Positions 35,861 through 45,920 of a stretch of 64,000 bases of DNA are shown here, piece after piece. Positions within the stretch are counted from its first letter, which is position 1, and each line of letters begins with the position of its first letter. Under the pieces are notes generated by a model. It had not been told where the DNA came from, did not search any database, and saw only the letters and a list, made by a program, of their open reading frames with translations. The translations under genes were made by a program, and so were the position numbers. Source of the stretch: Ceratothoa steindachneri (taxonomy: Eukaryota > Arthropoda > Malacostraca > Isopoda > Cymothoidae); the NCBI GenBank assembly GCA_963969495.1, contig OZ018329.1:142766021-142830020 (forward strand), given 5' to 3'.

Positions 35861-36485
35861 TGCTAGAGGGATCTGACCGTTAAGTGATGACACGTATGCC
35901 CGCCAAAAAGAGCGACTGGCGTGCTTTGAAATATACCGGAACCTAGCCCTAGCCCGACAAAATTCACCGACAGTAAAATCGTTCGGGTGGTGCTTATATC
36001 GCATGTAGGCATAACGATTCTGCTTGAGGGCCGTGGCACAATCTGATCACAACCTCGGGAGTGGTGGGTGTGAAAAACAGACAGAACTTCTAGGCATAGT
36101 ACTTAGCCCACGGCGATGAGGTTGCCGGAAAAGAACTCAACGGCCTCATCTACCTACCTAAACTCCTCGACCGGGATAGAGAATTCAGTCAATTACTGAA
36201 ATGCAGACCACCGTGCCTGCGCCAAAGACCACCGGGGCGGGCTCTTGACTAGCAGTGGCCCAGAAAATAATATTTGAATAGGAAAGTGATCACAACACTT
36301 TTAGGGAGGTCATAGACCACCCCTCACTCAAAATCATTCGGTGCATCTGTAGAGCACAAAGAGAGATCGAGGCAGGAAAATGAAGCTGTTATCGAGCAAT
36401 GATACGTAAACTCATCCACATTTACGACACCCATCTCAAGCTCGTCGAACAGATCGGCGAGGACTTGACCCAGAGGATTAATAAA

Positions 36486-36900
36486 CTAGTATTTCAAGAG
36501 GTGGTGTCTACCGTTTAGATCTCCGAGCAAGAGAAAGGGCCTCGGCAACCGTGCCACGAAGTGGTGGAAGTCCGCCGCGTTGAAATTGGCTGACGGTAGA
36601 ATGTACGCAGAATTAACAGTATACTTCCTATTAAGGTGCAGCTGCACAGCTACTGCCTGAAAGGAGGTATCTAAACTAAAGAGAAAAACTGAGACCTCAT
36701 GCTGGGTGTAAATCACACATCATTCCACCTGGCTCCCATCTAGTGATGGTGTGGTCGCAAAATCCTTATACCCGGGGATGGTGGGCAGGGAGCATGCGCC
36801 CAGCATGGTCTCCTGCAAAAAGATAGCTAACGGGGAACGGGAGGAGACGAGCGTCTGGAACTACTTCCAGTTGGCCCGCACTCCATGGTAATACCATTTA
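36486..36900 (-). pseudogene. LINE endonuclease domain (APE-like) fragment
   Basis: Minus-strand reading 'GVRANWK' ... 'LQETMLGACSLPTIPGYKDF' ... 'LNRKYTVNSAYILPSANF' ... 'RPFLLLGDLNGRHHLLKY'. The QET and GDxN/H motifs are the catalytic signatures of the apurinic-endonuclease-like domain that nicks target DNA for target-primed reverse transcription. In-frame stops separate the N-terminal third from the 76-codon open part, and the C-terminal 'SDH' region is lost. Confidence 0.75.
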
Positions 36901-36919
36901 AGGTATATGCCCTACAGGT

Positions 36920-38741
36920 CTATCTTGGAGGAGACGCGGGGGCTCTCTTAGAAGAGAAGACCCTCACGGGAATGGCCGTACACTTCCTGGAGGCAGATCT
37001 CTGGGCGATGTTTGCCGGACAATGCGCTGAAGGTGCTGTCGCATTCGAGAACTTATTGAGGGAGGTTAAGATCGCCATGCAAGTCGTTTTTTTCCTCCAC
37101 CTCGAAACCTGAGGCGGGCGCGGTGGCTTCGCAGGCGGGAGGATGGGGCCCTCTTTCAGAGAATCCACATCCTCGGAGCAACCTAGCTTAACACTAGGAG
37201 TTAGCAAAGAAGCCGAAGCTACTTTCTTGCTGTCCTCCTTAGGTGGGGCAGCTTTAAGAACCACGGAAGATGGCCTGGCGACCAACTTAAGGGGTGTTGC
37301 ATCCTCTGAGTCTAACGACTCGGTGAAGGCGCGGTGCCTCTTTGACTTACGGGAAGCGCTCACGCTGGGGGAAACAGGGGCTGGTTTTATCCGGGGTTGG
37401 GTGTGGACCCTTTTTGCCGCTAGCCGTACCAGGGAAGCGCCCAAGGGGGGTAGAACCCGCAGGAGGGTTCCATATTGGTGCGGAAACTACCATACTCGTA
37501 GGCTTGGAGGGGCCAGGAGCAGATGGTGTCTTTCTAAACTTTGAAGCATAAGACATCCTGGGCAATGCGGGGCGCGCCAGGACCAAGTCATTAGCCTCGC
37601 CAAATGAAAGAAGATCCTGAGCCTGAACGGCCACGATTTACTTCTTAAGGAGATATGCACCACATTGCTTCGAAAGCGGGGTATGTCTCTCTGAAATTGA
37701 CACACTTAAACACACACGATTTGGAGTTATCGTTTGCGGCCTTGGAGCAACTTACACAGATTTCGGGTAACCCCGACTTTGTACTTCGACAGGAGCGATT
37801 AGTATGGCCGAATTGGTGAGAGTAAGAACACCTTCGCGTCAGTGGCACGAATGCCTTTACGTAGTAGCAATACCAACCGGCACGCACCGACTCATGGGGC
37901 TTGTCATAGTAGAACGTGACAAAGAGTGTACTGGTGGGTATCGAGGCCCCTCCCTGTTTTCTCATCACACGTTCGACCTTGACCGCCTTACGGTCGGCCA
38001 GCTCTAAAGTTATGTCATTTATGAAGTAGTCCACGAGTTCCCTCACATAAATTACTCCTTTCACTAAGTTCATGGCAGACTGCGTGCTCACACTCACAGG
38101 CTTGCTATAAAGTGCCCGAAGGGCACTAATAATGGCCGCCTCGGAGGGATTCGATGCAATTGCCCAAAGGCTCCCGTCTGAGAAACGGGTGACTACCAAT
38201 CACACTAGCTAAAGCTCTCTTCTGACTAATCAGGTTGCCCTTAGCCAACATGTTGCCATCACTGTAGCGAATAACCAAAAACCTTTTGAAACCAGCGGGC
38301 TCAAAAATGCTGGGTACTCTCTGAATGAGGTGCCTGACGTAATCGAAGCTCCGCTCTGTTCACTTGTATATTATACATTTGGTCTTTGTCAGGGATTCCG
38401 CACCCGGAAGTAGGGAATTGGGCAGCAGGGCCGGAAGTGCCGATCTTGACTTGGTCGCATACAGAAGATTCCGGCCCATTCGTTCCCGCAGTCCCCGCGG
38501 ATGGAGAGGAGCCCAGAGTCTTTTTCGTCTTTATATTCTTTCTTTTTTTAGGAGAGGGTGGGGAGGGTAGGTCTCTGGGGAGAAGCGGCCGATGGGCCCT
38601 GTCTTTACTCTCCCGCCTAAGGGGCTTTGCCCTACCGATCCGCTTCAATGCAGAGCGGTCGGTTATGGGCTGTCTACTGGCTTTCTTGTCAGTCCCCTTT
38701 AAAAGTAAAGAGGGGGACTGTCGCTGGAAAATGGGAGGCAC
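36920..38741 (-). pseudogene. LINE ORF1 (gag-like, zinc-knuckle) remnant
   Basis: Segments in three frames. The basic, Pro/Ser/Lys-rich N-terminal region is at 38741-38301 ('KKRKNIKTKKTLGSSP'). A folded segment at 38199-37645 ends in cysteine motifs, 'RCSYSHQFGHTNRSCRS' then 'CVSCSKAANDNSKSC'. A Pro/Ser/Lys-rich tail follows at 37634-36920. In jockey/I-type elements this protein binds the element RNA and escorts it. The first knuckle has Ser where the second Cys of CX2CX4HX4C is expected. At least three frameshifts separate the pieces. Confidence 0.7.
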
Positions 38742-39544
38742 CTGAGGGCACCTCCAGACAAGGGGGGGAGGGGGAGTCCCCTACACCAGTAGGCAAAGGA
38801 GTGAAGTAAGCCTCCTCTCCGCTCCAAAAAGATTCGGAGGGTCCCCTGCGAGAGAACAGGGAGGGGGCTCCATTATTTCAGTGGAGCTGCCAGAAGGCAG
38901 CTCTGTCGATGGTGAGGGGAAAAGGGGAAGAATTTTATTTGGGGTTTTTACATCATCGGGGATGTAGATCCAATTCATTCTGCGGGAAGTAAACGCTACT
39001 TACCCCTCGTAGTTGCCCGCTCTGCAAGGGATGCGTATGGGGCTGGCAGAGCCAGGTGCCGCCATTTTAGGCCACTCCTCCCGCCTGGTGACCTGGCATC
39101 CCTTCTGCATGGCGTCTCCACCTTGGAAACTGCGTAAAAAAATAGATAGGGAAGTGAGAAGGAAAGAGGATGTGAGGAATATATGGGTAGGGATGAAGCA
39201 GGTTGTTAATAACACACCACCCCAAACCGGAGCTCAGGGGTTAGGGAACATTGTCACCTCCCCCGTAAGCCCCGATCGGGGATAGTTGGCTAAGAAGAAG
39301 GTCAGCATCTACCCTGTGAAAATAGAGGCCAACCAGAGAAAGTTGTGGAAGAGGTTGTAGGGGAAGTGAGGAAATACGGGAGAAACACAGTCTGACTAAA
39401 GGAAGGACAAGAGGCTAATCTGGGGCGAACGGAGCGCTGAGCCCCGTTAGCACGGCGTCCAGGAAGGCAAATCGCCACGCCCCTTACGGGGTTTGTTTTA
39501 GCAGGATTATTATACCCTTGTTACACTGTCCACCACCTATAGCG

Positions 39545-40670
39545 GTAAGGGAAAAGTAATGGAAGTTTAGTTAAAATGTTTGGATCTTTTAGCTGATAGG
39601 AGAAAATTAGGATTGTAATATAAATAAACCTTAAAAATCGTTCTATCTCCTAAAATAATGATAGAAATATATTTACAATTAGTCACTCCATTGGCAAGGG
39701 CTAAGTAAACTTATCAACCACTTCAGTGGAATAGTTAGCAGTCAGTGCTAAGAGTCTCTGGGTAGAAAATATTCCTGTATGTGCGATCTATTGAAGAGGG
39801 ATTATGAAACCAAAGAGTTACTACCAGAAGGTTTAACCCATAAGTTCGTTTAAAAAGATTTTTACGAAAATAAAGACTCATGGTTGACATGTTCCCACAA
39901 TATTTGGTTTTGAGAAAAGGCGTTTGTATTTAATAACTTTGGGAATAAAAGTTTGTGTTAAAGATTCTCTTTCTTTATCTATTTCAATTGTCAAGAATTA
40001 CTCATGTTTTTCGACATTTTATACAGTAGGTTAAGGAAGAGTAAAACTAAGAGAACCACTCATAAAAAAAAACAAGTTACACGTACTAAGGTCAAAGAAA
40101 GTTTCTTGAGCCTGAGCAGTTTCTACTTGTATTGTACTTTCCAACCACTGGAATCCATTTTGTGGTCCTAAAATAATATGGCTCCGCTGGTTACGTAGCC
40201 CCTTTTAGAATCTATTCTTCCCACTGCGGAGGTTTTTCTATTTCTTCCCTATTTACTTTCATCGTTAAAGATAAAAAAAACGATTCGCGGATTGCAATTA
40301 TATGATGTACCTTTCATTTTCACTCCTTATTTACGAAACCTGATTTATCTTAATAGAAGATCTAAGTTTATACTTCACTATTTCGTTATGTCTAGAGAAA
40401 AATGAGCGCGAAAATTCCCTAAAACTTTGGCTGGTTTCTTTAGCTTTTAAGAAGTATTTTTAATTTTAGCGGTTCTATGGTATGAAGAAGGCTAGAAATA
40501 GATCAAAATTTCAATACTTTTTATCTGGTATGAGTTAAGAGCTCTCTTAAACATTTTTCCGAATATATAGATTTTAACGAGTTATGTTGTGATAGCTGTT
40601 TCAAAGCGATATCCCTATATCTGTATTTTGTACTAACACCAAATGCCCTAGGCTCCATTTCTAGACTGGC
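39545..40670. other. No recognisable gene
   Basis: AT-rich DNA between two retrotransposon remnants. No open frame above noise and no repeats. Confidence 0.45.
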
Positions 40671-40676
40671 CCATGT

Positions 40677-41470
40677 TCATAATGTTCCTAGACATTTAAA
40701 GTAAGAATTTAAGCAATTTTTAAATGAATTTATAAATGATAATTCGACGAGCTTAATTCGCCAACGATCATGTGTAAAGAAATTCTTAGTTATATTTGTC
40801 TCAAATCTCCTCCTCTTTAATTTATAACAGTGATTTCTGGTTCTTTCGCACACATACAACTCAAAGAAAGAATCATATTTTACATTATCAAAACTATGCA
40901 GTATCTTAGAGACTAAGATAAGTTCTCACCCTAATCTTCTTTTCTTTACTAAGTGAGTATTTTGATCTTTCACACTGTCTACCTACTCTTCATTGTGATG
41001 CCTTTGAATCATCCTGGTCGCACAGCTTTGCAATTTTTCAACATTTCTATATCTCTACATAAATAAGCGTACTATAACTCAACCATATATTCCAGATAAA
41101 GCCAGCCTAACAACTGGTTGAGTAAAATTATAATTTCTTCGGATTTATATGTGAAATAATAGATAAGAATCGAGGACGCTGTTAGTTCTTTTGTACGCTT
41201 CAATGCATTGTTTACTACTTTCATGTCGTTAAATACGATCACGTCAAGATCCTTTTCAGTAGTTACTGTATTCAACGTTCGTTCGGACATTATTTAGCTG
41301 ACTCCTTCGCGCATCTTACGAATATGTAATATTTTGCATGTATCAACATTAAATTTTCTCTGCCACTTTTCGAACTACTCAACTACCGCATTCAGGTCAT
41401 TTTGGATTTTGAGCCTATGCGAGGTAGTCCATAGTTTTTCTTCTCCTTGCGTATTGGTGACCAACATCGG
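40677..41470 (-). pseudogene. CR1/L2-like LINE reverse transcriptase, C-terminal fragment
   Basis: Minus-strand order: 'QNDLNAVVE' and 'KWQRKFNVDTCKILHIRKM' (about 41405-41300), 'TVTTEKDLDVIVFNDMKV' (41290 onward), 'FTYKSEEIIILLNQLLGWLY' and 'LEYMVEL'. Finally 'RTRNHCYKLKRRRFETNITK' and 'FINSFKNCLNSYF' end at 40677. These are the post-catalytic thumb and C-terminal hallmarks of CR1-type LINE proteins. The catalytic YADD block and the endonuclease are missing, so this is a truncated relic with several stops. It is a different family from the jockey-like element just to its left. Confidence 0.75.
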
Positions 41471-41474
41471 TCTG

Positions 41475-42515
41475 ATTTCTCTTTTTAAATGCAAGATAGT
41501 TTCTTGATATCATTGTTTTCCTCTTTCGTATTATAGCCCCTAAAACTTTTCCTTGCTACTAGGTTAACGTTTTTTACTTCTTGGCACGCATTTCTGATAT
41601 GCCCTTTTTACTCCATTTAGAATCCTTTCCTTTAATAAGGCTACGCTACTTTTTGATAAGATTTTAGTAGGAATGAGAGAATGTTTTTCCAAGGAAATAT
41701 GGGGATCATAGAATATTCGTAAGTTTACGCCAAGGCTAACTTATATTTCTGCTACCTTCCAGTTGGCAATAGAAACTGTATTTCAGAGATGGAGTAGGTT
41801 GAGGTGATGGCTTTTAGACTTGGGTGGGTAGGTGTCCGGAAATGAATGAAATTAATGTTAGAGATTAAATGTTTTTGAATACTTTGGCATTTCTCGGGAT
41901 TCATGAAGAAGTAGTAGGTTGACCCCATTAACATGTTGGCCGGAAGAGAAATGTGATTGGCCTCGATATTTGATTAGCAGGGATTGGCAATATTAGCAAT
42001 ATTGTTGCACTTTTCATATTAAGCGTCAGAGTTTAAAAATCACCATAAAGCTTTTATTTCAGGAAGTGTAAGCTTTTGTATATTTTTTTATTAGAGCTGA
42101 TGGTAGAGATCCTGTTAAAGATCAAGATCACCTAACTTGATGTTTTCCCCTATATGAACTTCAGGAGATCTCGTGCGTACTATAGCTCCCACCAAGTCAT
42201 TGTGCCCATATAATTTTATTCACATAACCTATGTTGTTAGTCCTAACCTGTCTTATTAATCTATATTTATTTCTTATAGATATGTTTTTATGTGTAGGAA
42301 TTAAATATAATTTAAATAAAGGGTACATCATTATTGTCCGCCCAATTCTTGATTAAAATTCCATTCGGTGCATTCATCTAATCAATCACGTCACACATCA
42401 ATTGTTTAATGTTTTTCATGTCTTAGGATAAATATTCATGTCATATTAATAGTACCACAATAACATACCTATGTTTTTATAAGTTTATATGTTAGCAAAT
42501 TTCTTGAAAAAATAA
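41475..42515. other. No recognisable gene
   Basis: AT-rich DNA left of the Tc1-like element. A 60-codon minus frame at 41752-41934 is unremarkable. No repeats identified. Confidence 0.4.
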
Positions 42516-42586
42516 AGGTATAAACTGTGTATCACGCTTTATTGCAGGTCAAATTTGGGCTGATATTTTGAATATTAAACATTTTA

Positions 42587-43841
42587 TTAGGTTGAGGAAT
42601 AAGTTCTTGCGTTTTTTTAATGTTGTGTTGATTTAAGTTTTGTTGCCTTGATTTGTGCACATATTAAGAAACAATAATAAATAATGAGAGCAAAATTTGC
42701 AAAGGTTAGGCTACGTCTCTTAACAGCATAGACTATTAGGCTTTTGCTTCGGCTACGTCTTTGAGTTGAGTAATAAGTCTTTGTGGTTTATTTAAAAGTT
42801 GTGTTAATTTAATTTTTGTTCTGTACCCTCAAAATGGAATGTCAAGTTGAAAGAAAGGCGCATTTTCGATACTTGTTATTATTCATTTTGAATCGAGACG
42901 GGAACAATGTAAACGCAGCCAAAGCTCGTCGCGATATTTGTGCTGTGTATGGAGAAAATGCTTTATGAGAAAGGATAGCTCAATGGTGGTTTTCTCGTTT
43001 CAAAAACGGTCATTTCAATCTTAATGACGAAGAACGTTCTGGTCGCTCCATTAAGTTGGATGAAGATCAATTGAACGACCTTCTTTATGAGAATCCTTGA
43101 CAATCGACTAGAGAATTAGCTTTACAATTGGCGTATAATCAGAATAAGACCATATTTCTTCACCGCATCATCACTGGCTACGAAATGTGGTGTGTTCATG
43201 CCAACATGAACCATCAAAAACAATGGCTTAGTCCCAATAAAAAACTACTTCCGCGATTAAAGCAAGGACTTTATCCACGAAAGACAATTCTGTGTGTGTG
43301 GTGGGATTGTGAAGGCATCGTTCATTATGAGCTTCTTGCGAACAACGAGATTGTCAATGCAGAACTGTTCGTTCAACAAATGTATCGACTCGCCGAAGCT
43401 ATTTGCGTAAAGTGACCTCATCGACATTATGGAGTCCTTCTGCAACACGACAATGCTCGTCCTCACATTGCAAATATGATAAAAGACGCCATCCAAACGC
43501 TTAATTGGAAAATCCTGCCGCATCCTCCATATTTGCCAGACTTGGCTCCATCGGATTTCTATCTGTTCCGGTCGCTCGCCAACAATTTGCGTGGCGTTTC
43601 GTTCAATATTGATGTGGAATTAAGAGCCCGGTTAGACAAATTTACGAGCCAAAATCCATAGATTTTATTGCAGAGGCATTGAAAAACTAGTTGGACGTTG
43701 GCAAGAAGTCGTAAATAACAACTGAGAATACATTATTGATTAAATTGCATATTGTTATTAATTAAAAATGAAATTTTTCCAAAATTATTAATGGTAATAA
43801 ATAAATATGATCAAACCGCAATAACTTATTCCTCAACCCAA
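42587..43841 (+). mobile_element. mariner element nested in the Tc1-like left TIR
   Basis: TIRs of about 25 bp, TTAGGTTGAGGAATAAGTTC at the left end and its near-perfect inverse TAACTTATTCCTCAACCCAA at the right end, are flanked by TA duplications (42585-42586 and 43842-43843). The length is 1255 bp. It sits inside a continuous Tc1-like TIR and is therefore younger than it. The TIRs differ at only two or three positions. Confidence 0.92.
42834..43661 (+). pseudogene. mariner transposase (DD34D type), defective
   Basis: The ATG at 42834 begins 'MECQVERKAHFRYLLLFILN', a mariner N-terminal helix-turn-helix region, with 'RIAQWWFSRFKNGHFNLND' and 'ERSGRSIKLD'. Stops occur at 42967, 43098 and 43414. 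After 'STRELALQLAYNQNK' about 60-70 residues of the family are missing. The usual 'TGDE' reads 'TGYEMW', so the first catalytic Asp is Tyr. The second ('LQHDNARPH') and third ('LPDLAPSDFYLF') Asp are retained. Roughly 275 codons remain, against about 345 normally. The termini may still be mobilised in trans. Confidence 0.88.
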
Positions 43842-43921
43842 TACAAACGTGAAACCTGGTCCACTGAGATATCCTCGGTTGGTACATATGCAGTTAACAT
43901 TTCAATTGTATTGATGAGAAA

Positions 43922-44892
43922 ATGACTCTGAAACGACGTCTGATAGCTACAGAGCAGATGCGGTTTGCTGCAAGTCTCGCAGAAGACTTACCTGTTGGAG
44001 AATTAGCCTAAGAGCTTAGTCGGGATAAAAGAATATTGAAGGCCTTTGTGGAAAACCCCATCACCAAAGCAAGGCAAGATAAAGGTACGAAAAGAAGTGT
44101 ATCCCAGCGTGACATCCGAAAAATAGGTAGAGGAGTAGGAAACTACTCTCGGTAGCACAAGTGCTGCCATATTGGAAAGTGGTGGAGTTGCTCGTTTGTC
44201 CAGCAGCACCCGGAGTAGAATGCTTAAAGAGGCGGCCAGAAGTGTTAAGTGCATCGCTAGACCCATCCTGAGCAAGAATCACAAGGGGAAGCGTATTGAT
44301 TGGGCCCGTAATTACATGAAGTTCAATTTACAGATGAGGCCACAACTACTCTGGATGGCCCCGACGGATTCGCCAAAGTTTGGGTACCACTTGGAGCCTC
44401 TCGCCCGCATCGCATTCGGCGTCAATAGGGAGGTGGTGATGCCATGTTTTGGGTGGGAATCATAAGAAATGAACTTGTCGGGCCTTTTCGAGTTCCAGAA
44501 GGTGTTAAACTCACCAGGAACTCCTAGACCACGTTTCTGGAAGAGCATTTTGCAGCATGGTTATATGATTTGCCACTCTCATGTCGACGGCGATTGTTTT
44601 TTTATGCATGATAATGCTCCTTCGCAACTTTGGGAATCACAGGCCAATCACTTATGACCGGCCCTCCCTGTTCTTCTGACTTAAACCCTATCGAGCAGTT
44701 CTGTTTGATCATGAAGAGGAAAGTGTATGAAGGAGGTATCCAGTTTTCATCGAAGGATGCCCTGTGGTAAAAGATCAAAACAGTTGCTGGTACCATAACA
44801 TCTTCACAGATTAGTCGGTTAACAGCTTCTCTGAAAAAAAGACTGTTTGATGTCATCTCTAACAAGGAAGTTAAGAAGCCAAATAAATTACA
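43922..44892 (+). pseudogene. Tc1-like transposase (DDE), degenerate
   Basis: The ATG is at 43922 ('MTLKRRLIATEQMRFAASLA'), with a stop soon after. The catalytic part has 'QFTDEATTTLDGPDGFAKVW', 'GGGDAMFWVGIIRNELVGPF', 'RVPEGVKLTRN', 'MHDNAPSQLW' and 'PPCSSDLNPIEQF'. It thus retains recognisable D, D and E positions of Tc1-type enzymes, followed by 'SSQISRLTASLKKRLFDVI'. At least four stops and several frame changes interrupt it. The family binds its TIRs and integrates at TA, consistent with the flanks. It is inactive as it stands. Confidence 0.85.
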
Positions 44893-45239
44893 GCGCCAAC
44901 AATTTAATTGTGTTTGTTTCATAACTTTTGCTGTTATTATTCGGTAGCGTGTTTCATTATTACAATAATATGCTAACATAACGATAATATTTTGTTTCAT
45001 TACCTTCAGTTGGCATTTTCTTACACCTGCAACAAAGCGTGTTAGAGTTGAAAGCACATCAAAATACATAACTCTACATAATTTTGTATGTATGTATCTC
45101 ATCAATACGATTGAAATATTAACTGCGTACGTACCTACCTAGGATATTTCAGCGGAAAAAGTTTCATGTGTGTACAATGTTTAATATTAAAAATATCAGC
45201 CAAAGATTTGACCTGCAATAAAGCGTGATACACAGTTTA

Positions 45240-45915
45240 CACCCCTTTCCTAAAAAGGAAGTTCAGAACCTTATTACAAATTTCACCAGTATCCGATCAA
45301 ATCCAAAATCTCTAATCTTCTTTATAGGTTCATTAATGAATATATTAGTTGAAACCAATTCAGTTCTAAAGTTGAATTTTTACACAGACCATAGATGTGC
45401 CCATGTTGTTTATCTAGGGTCTCGGAAGTGAAGAAATTTGTATGCTTTTAAACACTTGCTCTTTCGAAGTTCAAAATTTCCTATCATTCAAACCCAACTT
45501 TTTTTGGCAGGTGAATGAAATGGATTCGGCTAGAAGATCTTGTAAAATTAGGTCCAATGTTTTCTGCTACCTATGTGGCGGGTAAGGGAATGGGAGTGAA
45601 AATGAAAATAAAAATGAAAAGAGAAAGAGAATGATATTTGGAAATGGAAAGCAAATACTTTCATATTACCTTATAGAAGCAGTGAATAAATTTTCTACCT
45701 CATATTTATCCAGATAACATTCTACTAAAATGTTATCTTTTCCCATCAGAGGAATTTTATATGTATACGAGTATCTTTTATACGTATCCAGACAGTGAAA
45801 CTTAATATATTTTCAAAAATACATACATTACTATTCACTAAAGTGAATACTCATTTATTGTATAAAATACGTTATTTTAGTGTTTGCTCTCCTAACTCAA
45901 ACGATTACTAATAGC
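45240..45915. other. No recognisable gene
   Basis: Spacer between the Tc1-like element and the 65-bp satellite. It includes a purine-rich 'gaaaatgaaaataaaaatgaa' patch near 45597-45635. The 68-codon frame at 45225-45431 overlaps the Tc1 terminus and is not credible. Confidence 0.45.
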
Positions 45916-45920
45916 TCCTT

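Larger units (their letters stand above)
34420..39540 (-). mobile_element. Jockey-like non-LTR retrotransposon, near full length but degenerate
   Basis: The block is GC-richer than its surroundings and reads on the minus strand. It runs from a 5' region near 39.5 kb through ORF1 (38741-36920: proline/basic N-terminus, then zinc knuckles), an apurinic-type endonuclease (about 36890-36486) and a reverse transcriptase (about 35860-34620), to a 3' non-coding end near 34.42 kb. The two-ORF order ORF1-EN-RT without LTRs defines a LINE. The gag-like ORF1 plus EN of this type fits the jockey superfamily. RT stops short of a full thumb/C-terminal region, so there is an internal or 3' deletion. No clear poly-A tail or target duplication was found. 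Confidence 0.8.
42523..45237 (+). mobile_element. Tc1-like element with ~141-bp TIRs, left TIR split by a mariner
   Basis: The left end AACTGTGTATCACGC (42523) and right end GCGTGATACACAGTT (45237) are flanked by TA (42521-42522 and 45238-45239). The right inverted repeat spans 45097-45237 (141 bp). Its counterpart on the left is 42523-42586 plus 43844-43919 (140 bp), separated exactly by the mariner at 42587-43841. Without the mariner and one TA the element is about 1.46 kb, normal for Tc1 relatives. The transposase lies at 43922-44890. Confidence 0.9.
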
